The translations under genes and the position numbers were made by a program. A stretch of 13,517 bases of DNA from NCBI GenBank assembly GCA_947624125.1, contig CANQIY010000026.1, positions 1 through 13,517 of the forward strand, in the 5' to 3' direction. The DNA is from an uncultured Bacilli bacterium (lineage in GTDB: Bacteria; Bacillota_I; Bacilli_A; RF39; UBA660). Shown piece by piece: positions 1 to 5,506 of the stretch. The notes under the pieces are model-generated. The model had not been told where the DNA came from. It worked only from the letters and a program-made list of their open reading frames with translations, and made no database searches. The first letter of the stretch is position 1; the number at the start of each line of letters is the position of its first letter.

Positions 1-17
1 AAAAGGAGATGATATTA

Positions 18-140
18 ATGATTAACGTAAGAAAAAGGGGAAAGGTTTATCAATTTCAATTTGAAATTGCCAAAATATTTGAAAAGATAAATGATGATGT
101 ATCTATAGAATGGGATAATATTAAAAAAGATATAAAATAA
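18..140 (+). pseudogene. Integrase N-terminal remnant (40 codons)
   Basis: An ATG at 18 with a good Shine-Dalgarno (AAAGGAG, 3-8) opens a 40-residue reading frame ending in TAA. The first ~19 residues, beginning MINVRKRGKVYQFQFE, resemble from memory the arm-type DNA-binding N-terminus of Tn916-like and phage tyrosine recombinases (pattern NVRKRGKxxxYxFE). Such integrases run to roughly 350-400 residues and carry a C-terminal catalytic domain with R-H-R-Y residues; none of that is present. After residue 20 the sequence (FEKINDDVSIEWDNIKKDIK) no longer looks like the integrase, suggesting an internal deletion that joined two pieces. It could instead be an unrelated small protein. The integrase link is inferred from pattern memory only. 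A KilA-N gene nearby fits a mobile-element remnant. Confidence 0.4.
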
Positions 141-171
141 ATATTCGCACATTTTATAAAAAAGAAAACTA

Positions 172-180
172 TGTTATAAT
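172..180 (+). promoter_or_regulatory. Extended -10 promoter upstream of the SEC-C remnant
   Basis: TGTTATAAT is an exact extended -10 (TGn-TATAAT). The -35 position (152-157, TTTTAT) is poor, as is tolerated with an extended -10. It would transcribe the decayed SEC-C reading frame starting near 196-205. Confidence 0.35.
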
Positions 181-195
181 TATACCAGTGAACGA

Positions 196-399
196 ATGTG
201 GTCAATGTCCACAAATAGTCCACAGTAGATAAATACTATAAGTACAGATAATACTATAAATACGATAAATACAGATGATACCTAATACCAGAATACAATA
301 AATACAAGTAATACCATAAGTACAAATAATACTGATAATATAGGAAAATCAAGTTCATACGGAAGTGGTAAGAAATACAAGAACTGTTGTGGAAAGTAG
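196..399 (+). pseudogene. Decayed SEC-C motif protein with Asn/Thr-rich repeats
   Basis: One frame from ATG 196 (or ATG 205) to TAG 397-399 reads as a coherent low-complexity protein interrupted by two in-frame stops, TAG at 226-228 and TAA at 283-285. The middle consists of hexapeptide repeats of the type N-T-I-S-T-D. The end, YGSGKKYKNCCGK, is the C-terminal half of a SEC-C zinc motif, as in the SecA tail and YecA-like proteins, where the usual form is PCPCGSGKKYKxCCG. The first two zinc-binding cysteines are replaced (SSSY where PCPC is expected), so zinc binding should be lost. No Shine-Dalgarno precedes either ATG. Stops, lost ligands and no ribosome site together indicate a pseudogene. 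The former function is unknown. Confidence 0.55.
232..336 (+). repeat. Imperfect 18-nt tandem repeats
   Basis: About six degenerate copies, at 232-249, 250-267, 268-285, 286-300 (15 nt), 301-318 and 319-336. They share a core like AATACTATAAGTACAGAT and encode N-T-x-S/N-T-x hexapeptides in the SEC-C pseudogene frame. Unit length and frame are mostly kept although the frame carries stops, so the array arose in a coding sequence. Confidence 0.5.
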
Positions 400-553
400 T
401 ATGTTTTATAAGGGTTTGCAAGTACTAAAAATATGTTTGAATGGATAAAAAATGCTCAACAGCTATAATAAGTGCTTACGAGTTTATGAACAATTCTAAA
501 GCATCTTGTAAAAAATGGGAAAAAAATTAGAAACATGTATAAAGGGGGATTAA
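400..553 (+). pseudogene. Decayed coding stretch between SEC-C remnant and KilA-N gene
   Basis: No intact gene is visible. One frame (412-462) reads GFASTKNMFEWIKNAQQL before TAA TAA. A second frame (ATG 441 to TAG 528-530) reads MDKKCSTAIISAYEFMNN and continues for 11 residues. The two overlap and could be halves of one frameshifted protein. Neither has a Shine-Dalgarno and neither is recognised. The segment ends at the ribosome site of the next gene (AAGGGGG, 542-548). Confidence 0.25.
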
Positions 554-554
554 A

Positions 555-1364
555 ATGAAATCAGAGCTATTAACAACTGAAATTGTTGTAAAAGAAAATA
601 AAATTGGCATAATGCGAATTGGTAAGGTAAATTATATTTCTCTTACTGATTTAGCAAAATATGCCAACCCAGAAGACCCATCCGGAGTAATAAGAAATTG
701 GATGTCTAATAAAAATTCTTTTGATTATTATAATTTATGGGAAGAAATTAACAATGAAAATTTTAATTCCGTGGAATCCCACAGAATTAAAACTGATGAA
801 GTTCCATATAATAGATTTACAATGACTCCAAACAGATGGAAGAAAAACTTTAATGCAATTGGCATTATTCCAAGCAGTGGAAAATACAGTAAAGGTACCT
901 TTGCTCATCCGGATATTGCTTTTGAATTTGCAAGTTGGTTATCGCCAGAATTTAAATTATATTTAATAACGGAATTTGAAAGATTAAAAACAAATGAAGC
1001 TTATCAGGATAAAATTGAATGGAATGCTACAAGACTTTTAGCAAAAGTAAATTATGCGATTCATACAGATGCCATTGAAAAGTGTATAGTTCCAACGTTA
1101 TCTGAAGAACAAAAGCAATTCGTGTATGCTGAAGAAGCTGATGTATTAAACGTAGCGTTATTTGGAATGACAGCCAAAGAATGGAAAGATAATAACCCTG
1201 AATTAGCATTAAAAGGTAATATAAGAGATTATGCTGATTTATTACATTTAGTAATACTCAATAATTTACAAAATACTAATGCTTTATTAATAGAAGAAAA
1301 AGTACCTCAAAGAGAAAGACTTATTAGATTAAATAATTCAGCCAAAAGGCAAATGAAGTACTAA
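555..1364 (+). CDS. KilA-N domain protein, probably truncated at the C-terminus
   Basis: 269 residues, ATG 555, strong Shine-Dalgarno AAGGGGG (542-548) at 6-bp spacing. The first ~150 residues match the KilA-N pattern from memory: YISLTDLAKYANPEDP, IRNWMSNKNSFDYYNLWEE, then KGTFAHPDIAFEFASWLSP and FKLYLITEFERLK. KilA-N is a DNA-binding domain found in phage antirepressor-like and large DNA virus proteins; Firmicutes carry many stand-alone copies, usually on prophages or mobile islands. The rest is a helical C-terminal region (EADVLNVALFGMTAKEW, RERLIRLNN) typical of this family as I recall it. The frame stops after ...AKRQMKY, but shifting by one base gives a further ~25-30 charged helical codons to TAA 1436-1438, so a base was probably lost in an A-rich run between 1344 and 1357. 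A role in transcriptional control of a former mobile element is inferred. Confidence 0.75.
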   Translation: MKSELLTTEIVVKENKIGIMRIGKVNYISLTDLAKYANPEDPSGVIRNWMSNKNSFDYYNLWEEINNENFNSVESHRIKTDEVPYNRFTMTPNRWKKNFNAIGIIPSSGKYSKGTFAHPDIAFEFASWLSPEFKLYLITEFERLKTNEAYQDKIEWNATRLLAKVNYAIHTDAIEKCIVPTLSEEQKQFVYAEEADVLNVALFGMTAKEWKDNNPELALKGNIRDYADLLHLVILNNLQNTNALLIEEKVPQRERLIRLNNSAKRQMKY

Positions 1365-1460
1365 AAGATAATAAAAGTCTTAAAGACTTAGAGCTATTGC
1401 AAAAACAAGTTAATGAAAATAAATTGCTTGAACAATAAAAAAATATATAATTAAAATTAG

Positions 1461-1466
1461 TATAAT
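1461..1466 (+). promoter_or_regulatory. Candidate -10 upstream of the EcsC-family gene
   Basis: TATAAT at 1461-1466, about 50 bp before the start codon. No convincing -35 lies 16-18 bp upstream, so this is weak. A second TATAAT at 1501-1506 is too close to the start codon to be the main promoter unless the mRNA is leaderless. Confidence 0.25.
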
Positions 1467-1517
1467 TATATTTAAAAAAGTTCGCGTAATTTACAATTTA
1501 TATAATGAGGTATGTTT

Positions 1518-2453
1518 ATGAAAAAAGAAAAAAATTTTAATTTAAAGGGAATTACAAAAAATGTAGTAACAGTTTCTAAACAAAAATATGATGAAGCTAA
1601 AGAATTTACAAGTAATGTTGCTGTTCCTAAAATAAAAGAAACAGCTTTATTAACTAAGGAGACGGTTTCAAATGCCGTTTCTAATGTCTCAACCAAAGTA
1701 AAAACCACTATTACTGAAGAACAAATTCAAGAAATATTAAATACATTATATATTAAATCAGTAGATGGAATTCCAAAAGTAAGTTTACCAGTAGATGATT
1801 TAGTTAAAGATTATTTAGCAAAAAATGATAATGTTGAAAAAGCTGTTAAATCTTTAATAAATAATTCGACGATAAAATGTGGAACTTCAGGATTTCTTAC
1901 TTCCTTTGGAGGGTTTGCCTCAATGATAGCAACATTACCTGCTAATATGACAAGCGTCATATATGTTCAATTAAGAATGTGTTGTGCAATTGCCAAAATG
2001 GGAGGATATGATATACATTCTGACCAAGTTCAAACATTAATATATGCCTGTTTAACTGGCTCAACAGCTACAGAAATATTAAAAAGCTCCGGAATAAAGT
2101 TTGCTAATAAATTTGGTGTAGCAATGGTTGATAAAATACCGGGAAAGGCACTAACGGCAATTAACCGAAAAGTAGGTTTTAGATTTATGACAAAATTTGG
2201 CGAAACTGGCATTATTAATTTAGGAAAAGTAGTTCCCGTAGTAGGAGGATTTGTTGGTGGAGGAATAGATGTAGCTAGTACAAGAATAATTGGTAAAAAT
2301 GCTTATAAAATATTTGTTAAAGGAGAAATGCCAACAAAAGAAGAGGAAGAAAATGAGATTATTAAAGAAATTGAATATGAAGAATTTGATGATATAGATA
2401 CAAAAACATTAAATAAAGCTATTGCCGAAGATGTAAAAATTTCGAAGAATTAA
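1518..2453 (+). CDS. EcsC family protein
   Basis: 311 residues from ATG 1518. An in-frame ATG at 1512 lies only 1 bp after the Shine-Dalgarno GAGG (1507-1510), whereas ATG 1518 sits 7 bp away, so 1518 is preferred. Numbering from ATG 1512, residues ~127-167 give the EcsC signature GFLTSFGGFASM, TLPANMTSVIYVQLRM, AIAKMGGYD. Residues ~236-265 hold the family's glycine-rich end, VVPVVGGFVGGGIDVAST. Residues 1-75 are an amphipathic, Lys/Thr/Val-rich helical leader without a signal peptide, and the tail is acidic (EEEENEIIKEIEYEEF). EcsC was named from the third gene of the B. subtilis ecs ABC transporter operon; its biochemical role is not established. No ecsAB is present here. The hydrophobic centre suggests membrane association. 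It is followed 54 bp later by the putative metallopeptidase and may be co-transcribed with it. Confidence 0.8.
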   Translation: MKKEKNFNLKGITKNVVTVSKQKYDEAKEFTSNVAVPKIKETALLTKETVSNAVSNVSTKVKTTITEEQIQEILNTLYIKSVDGIPKVSLPVDDLVKDYLAKNDNVEKAVKSLINNSTIKCGTSGFLTSFGGFASMIATLPANMTSVIYVQLRMCCAIAKMGGYDIHSDQVQTLIYACLTGSTATEILKSSGIKFANKFGVAMVDKIPGKALTAINRKVGFRFMTKFGETGIINLGKVVPVVGGFVGGGIDVASTRIIGKNAYKIFVKGEMPTKEEEENEIIKEIEYEEFDDIDTKTLNKAIAEDVKISKN

Positions 2454-2507
2454 AAAATTACAATTGATTAAGTAAAACAGAATGAAACCATAATTAAAGG
2501 AGTTTTA

Positions 2508-3365
2508 ATGGATATAAATTATATAAAAGATAAAGTAAATAACTATGAATTTTGTGATATAGAAGAAATCGAAGATATTATAAAATTTATAATTGACCAA
2601 ACAAAAGAAAAATTAAATATTAATTTTGAATGGGAAATAGTTTATGATGAAGGTGGCAGAGTAAAATTTGAGCGTTCTTCCCAAGGCTATTTGCAATTAG
2701 AAATAGGAGAATGGGCGTTAGCTGAGATAAAAAATAATAAAGAATTAGGTATTGAAGTTTCAAAGGAAGATGAAAGAAAAGAATTTATTGAATTAATATT
2801 ACAAACATTTCATGAGCTTAGACATATAGAACAATTTTATAATATGCAAGATTGTCCTATTGAAAATGAAGATACATTAAAAATGACGAGAGAAAGTATA
2901 ATAAATGAGTTTTTTACAGGATTTATAAATCGTTTTAATTATGAAGAGTCTTGTTTAGAAATAGATGCCATGAAAACATCTCTTATAAAAACTTCTCACT
3001 TTTTGCAAATGATGAATGCTAATATAACTCCGGATGAAGTTTTTAAAGTAATGAAAGAAAAAGAATTACAATATTTAGATTATAATTTAGCTCAGTTTGG
3101 TAATTCTTATGAATCAGCTATATCCTATTTTGAGCGTATTTATGGGAAATTTACTACTATTAAAGGAATACCGGAAATAATTCAAAGTTTATCTAAGGAA
3201 GATAAAGAATTACTTTATAGAGAATGCCAAGATTTAATTAATGAATATAACATTGAATTAAATGTAGAAAAAAAATTAGAAATCTTAAAAGAAATATCTT
3301 TACGATTAAGGCCAAATTTAAAAGAAAAATATCCTCTAGGAGTTATTCAAGATAGGACAAAATAA
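2508..3365 (+). CDS. Putative zinc metallopeptidase (HExxH), unknown family
   Basis: 285 residues, ATG 2508, Shine-Dalgarno AAAGGAG at 6-bp spacing. I do not recognise the family. The main clue is FHELRHIEQF, giving HELRH at residues 102-106, a textbook HExxH zinc-binding and catalytic motif inside a predicted helix preceded by hydrophobic IELILQT. About 45 residues downstream, YEESCLEIDA (145-154) offers E147/E151 and D153 as possible third ligands, like the glutamate/aspartate in gluzincin or ImmA/IrrE-type peptidases. There is no signal peptide or membrane span, so it should be cytoplasmic. The C-terminal half is acidic and helical. The gene follows the EcsC-family gene by 54 bp with no terminator between, so the two probably form one unit. 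Protease activity is inferred from the motif only; substrate and role are unknown. Confidence 0.65.
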   Translation: MDINYIKDKVNNYEFCDIEEIEDIIKFIIDQTKEKLNINFEWEIVYDEGGRVKFERSSQGYLQLEIGEWALAEIKNNKELGIEVSKEDERKEFIELILQTFHELRHIEQFYNMQDCPIENEDTLKMTRESIINEFFTGFINRFNYEESCLEIDAMKTSLIKTSHFLQMMNANITPDEVFKVMKEKELQYLDYNLAQFGNSYESAISYFERIYGKFTTIKGIPEIIQSLSKEDKELLYRECQDLINEYNIELNVEKKLEILKEISLRLRPNLKEKYPLGVIQDRTK

Positions 3366-3397
3366 GAAAAATATGGTATACTTATTAAGTAATACAT

Positions 3398-3426
3398 TTG
3401 ACACATGTAGTGCTAAGCACATAAAT
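3398..3426 (+). promoter_or_regulatory. Sigma-A promoter with palindrome in spacer (DUF2798 gene)
   Basis: TTGACA (3398-3403), 17-bp spacer, ATAAAT (3421-3426). The spacer contains an interrupted palindrome GTGCT-A-AGCAC (3410-3420) ending exactly at the -10, a position where a bound repressor would block polymerase. GTGCTA recurs at 3461-3466. An alternative TATACT (3377-3382) lies upstream with a poor -35. The gene starts at 3506. Confidence 0.5.
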
Positions 3427-3505
3427 CTGATTACAGAGATGTATTTAGAATAATGTGATAGTGCTATATGTGTTTTTTTGTTATGAAAAAAGAGGAGGTG
3501 AATTC

Positions 3506-4061
3506 ATGCCAACAACAAGAAAGGAAAAAGCTCTTTTTGCATTAATTACGGTAATTATTACTGTACATGCTTATGTTTTTTATAGTTTGTATGTTATAAA
3601 TGGCGAAACACTTATGAATTTAACCGGTGCTAGTAGTGTTATAAAAGCCATTAATACTCTTGGTGGCGTTTATATATTTGGGCGGTATCTACCTACCTAT
3701 CTGGGCCGTCATTGTAGTTGAATTTTGTTTTGCCTATTTAGCTGAAATGGTAATTGGCCAACCTTTTTCTTTTAAAATGGCTTGTAAAAATTTCGATATT
3801 AAAAAAACTGAACCAGTTCAATTTGAAACAGCTATCATATGTGCAACAGTTGGAATAATGGTACCAGTAATGAGTTTTATTGCAGCGTGGCTTTATTATC
3901 CATATTATATGGGATTTAATATATTTACTTTATTAGCTAATTATTTAAAACTTATTTGTTTTAATTTTCCATTTGCTTATTTTTCTCAATTGTTTTTTAT
4001 TCAACCATTAGTAAGACAATTATTTAAAATGATATGGAAAGAAAATAAAGAAAAAGCGTAA
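3506..4061 (+). pseudogene. DUF2798-type membrane protein, frameshifted by a 4-bp duplication
   Basis: Translation starts at ATG 3506 after an excellent Shine-Dalgarno (GAGGAGGTG). The first frame reads MPTTRKEKALFALITVIITV and on through one or two membrane segments, then runs into a wrong tail and TGA at 3719-3721. The second frame, open from 3660, supplies PIWAVIVVEFCFAYLAEM and the rest to TAA 4059-4061. At 3689-3700 the DNA reads CTAC CTAC CTAT. Removing one CTAC joins the frames as ...FGRYLPIWAVIVVEF and gives a 183-residue protein with four membrane segments in two similar halves. From memory this matches DUF2798, including MPTTRKEK-like starts and IMVPVMSFIA and LNFPFA-like segments in the second half. 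The function of that family is unknown. The gene may be inactive, reversibly slipped, or affected by a sequencing error. A terminator overlaps its stop codon. Confidence 0.75.
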
Positions 4062-4086
4062 GTTACAAAAATACTTGCGTTTTTTT
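4051..4086 (+). terminator. Rho-independent terminator after the DUF2798 gene
   Basis: Stem CGTAAGT (4057-4063) with ACTTGCG (4073-4079), one G-T pair, 9-nt loop, then seven Ts (4080-4086). The upstream A run can extend the stem. It overlaps the stop codon at 4059-4061. Confidence 0.8.
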
Positions 4087-4096
4087 ATAAATTTAA

Positions 4097-4125
4097 TTGT
4101 GTATTAACCCAAATAAGTCTATAAT
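4097..4125 (+). promoter_or_regulatory. Sigma-A promoter for the 4295 gene
   Basis: TTGTGT (4097-4102), 17-bp spacer, perfect TATAAT (4120-4125), just after the preceding terminator. The implied transcription start near 4132 leaves a leader of about 160 nt before ATG 4295. Confidence 0.55.
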
Positions 4126-4294
4126 ATAGGTAACGAAGTAGTTTCGATAAGGAGAGAAAAAATAAACTTATAAATAAATTGTTATTTTTATTGATACAAA
4201 ATATTTAATAGATTTATATCTTCATAATGAACATGTTTTAAATGATTTAGTTAAGAAAATAGTGAAACATTAAGATAGAAGTTAGAGGTATTAG
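4126..4294 (+). other. Long leader with orphan ribosome site and decayed small frame
   Basis: A good Shine-Dalgarno (AAGGAGAG, 4149-4156) is followed by no ATG, GTG or TTG at useful distance in a frame that stays open. Further on, 4178-4273 is open for 31 codons and reads like protein (FIDTKYLIDLYLHNEHVLND) but lacks a start codon and follows an in-frame TAA. It looks like a small gene that lost its start through an indel. A regulatory leader is possible, but no riboswitch fold is evident to me. Confidence 0.3.
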
Positions 4295-4963
4295 ATGAAA
4301 GAAGAAGTATTAAAAAAGATTAAAGATAATTATACAACTTTTAAAAATTTTCAACAAAATAATTATCAAGAATTAGAGGAGTTAGAAAATGAACCACTAA
4401 TAAAAAGATATATTTATTTAATGAATTTAAAACAATTAATTAATAATCATGGCAAAAATGAAAAAAGCATAGATTATATTAAGACTATTGTGAATGATTA
4501 TGGAAATGGATTTTTAGACAAGACGAATAATATTTGGTTTTGGTTTTTAGAGCTCGGTGCTAAAAATTATGAAGAAAAATTTAGAGAACAATTAGATATT
4601 TTAGATAAAGATAGTATTATTGAAGTTTATTTAGATTTAGAAAATGCTAAACGTAAAAAAATTATTATAAGAGAAGACCAAGATAGTTTTGAACAAAATA
4701 ATAAAGTAATAAGGGGAAAAAGAAATATTTATGATGGGGAAAAACGTTATGATGATGTACGTTCTGAATTTTTTTCTTTATGTTTAAATTATAATCAAGA
4801 ATTTGCCATTCAAACTATTTTAAAAGAAGAAGAAAATAGAGCTTTAGAAGTTATAAAAGAGAAGGAAAAAGATTTAGCTCAATTAGAAGAATTATTCCAT
4901 TTAGAGGCTATTTCTGAAGAATGGTATACACATAGTAAAGGGCGAATATTAAGAAGAAGATAA
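4295..4963 (+). CDS. Hypothetical cytoplasmic protein
   Basis: 222 residues, ATG 4295, moderate Shine-Dalgarno AGAGGT (4284-4289). I do not recognise it. The protein is highly charged and mostly helical, with no signal peptide, membrane span or cysteine-rich motif. Residues 1-60 are a Lys/Glu/Asn-rich helical start (LKKIKDNYTTFKNFQQ). A tryptophan-rich hydrophobic patch, NNIWFWFLELGAKNYEEKF, follows at about residues 78-96. The region FSLCLNYNQEFAIQTILKEE and a Glu/Lys coiled-coil-like stretch precede the basic end, KGRILRRR. Base composition and codon use look like the neighbours. It is transcribed alone, between a terminator and a new promoter. Confidence is in its being a gene, not in any function. 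Confidence 0.6.
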   Translation: MKEEVLKKIKDNYTTFKNFQQNNYQELEELENEPLIKRYIYLMNLKQLINNHGKNEKSIDYIKTIVNDYGNGFLDKTNNIWFWFLELGAKNYEEKFREQLDILDKDSIIEVYLDLENAKRKKIIIREDQDSFEQNNKVIRGKRNIYDGEKRYDDVRSEFFSLCLNYNQEFAIQTILKEEENRALEVIKEKEKDLAQLEELFHLEAISEEWYTHSKGRILRRR

Positions 4964-4970
4964 AATATTA

Positions 4971-4999
4971 TTTACTATTAAAAATAATTTTGATATAAT
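4971..4999 (+). promoter_or_regulatory. Sigma-A promoter (extended -10) for the 5039 gene
   Basis: TTTACT (4971-4976), 17-bp spacer, TATAAT (4994-4999) preceded by TGA, making an extended -10. Start of transcription is expected near 5006, upstream of ATG 5039. Confidence 0.55.
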
Positions 5000-5038
5000 T
5001 GTTTTATTAAATAATTGAAAGGACATTCAAAATTTTAT

Positions 5039-5401
5039 ATGATAGACAAACAGAACAGAAAGAATACTGATAAATTACCCGTCTTTCTCCTTCATGGAGA
5101 AAATATTATTCAATTAAGTGATAGTAGGGATGCTGATAAAATAACCGATTGTTATAATATTCAAGGTTGTGGACGTGGCATTCGGGGTTTAGTAATAAAT
5201 GCGAAAAGAAATGGAAAAATTATTACTACTAATTACATGAAAAATTTTTCTTCCGTTGCGGAATTTATTGTTGACCATGAGTATGATTTCATTATTTTAA
5301 GTAATATTCATTTAGTTAATGTGCAAATGTTACTTAGATTAGTGGAAAGTTGCCGTTTTTCAAGAGACATAATGGAACAAAAGAGTCAAAAAAGAGCTTA
5401 A
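5039..5401 (+). CDS. Hypothetical small protein
   Basis: 120 residues from ATG 5039 to TAA 5399-5401. A TTG at 5015 in the same frame would add eight residues, but it lies only ~9 nt after the predicted transcription start and itself abuts the only Shine-Dalgarno-like sequence (AAAGGA, 5018-5023). ATG 5039 is 15 nt from that site, which is long, so the start is uncertain. I do not recognise the family. The sequence suggests a compact alpha/beta protein: LPVFLLHGENIIQLSDS, then CYNIQGCGRGIRGLVINA, a strand ending in KIITTNYM, and DHEYDFIILSNIHLVNVQM before a helical basic tail. The Cys-x5-Cys-Gly-Arg-Gly segment stands out. There is no signal peptide. It has its own promoter and terminator and so is a monocistronic unit. 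Confidence 0.6.
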   Translation: MIDKQNRKNTDKLPVFLLHGENIIQLSDSRDADKITDCYNIQGCGRGIRGLVINAKRNGKIITTNYMKNFSSVAEFIVDHEYDFIILSNIHLVNVQMLLRLVESCRFSRDIMEQKSQKRA

Positions 5402-5403
5402 GT

Positions 5404-5443
5404 ATACTATGCGTAAAATTTTATTTACGAATAGTATTTTTTT
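5404..5443 (+). terminator. Rho-independent terminator
   Basis: ATACTA (5404-5409) pairs with TAGTAT (5432-5437), and CGTAAA (5412-5417) pairs with TTTACG (5424-5429) across a 2x2 internal loop. The stem is followed by a run of Ts (5437-5443). It starts three bases after the stop codon of the preceding gene. Confidence 0.75.
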
Positions 5444-5477
5444 AAATAAGCGTTAAAATAATTAGAGAATAATTGGT

Positions 5478-5483
5478 TATAAT
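5478..5483 (+). promoter_or_regulatory. Candidate -10 for the NlpC/P60 gene
   Basis: A perfect TATAAT lies 23 bp before the start codon, but the -35 region (around 5453-5460, AT-rich) does not match well. Since a terminator ends at 5443, some promoter must lie here. Confidence 0.35.
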
Positions 5484-5506
5484 TTTAATAAAGAAGGGGT
5501 ATATAA

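Noticed and set aside
232..336. Regular short repeats suggesting a CRISPR array
   Set aside because: Units are 18 nt, degenerate, adjacent without unique spacers, and in frame with a SEC-C reading frame; they are coding-type repeats.
441..530. 29-residue open frame before the KilA-N gene
   Set aside because: No Shine-Dalgarno and no recognised motif; better explained as part of a decayed coding stretch.
1472..1708. Reverse-strand open frame (also at 1027-1209, 2030-2212 and 10730-10924)
   Set aside because: Each lies wholly or mostly opposite a convincing forward gene, has no convincing ribosome site, and reads as a low-complexity antisense translation.
3455..3505. Upstream start extending the DUF2798 protein by 17 residues
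   Set aside because: A near-perfect Shine-Dalgarno (GAGGAGGTG) lies within the extension and fits ATG 3506, and MPTTRKEK is a family-like start.
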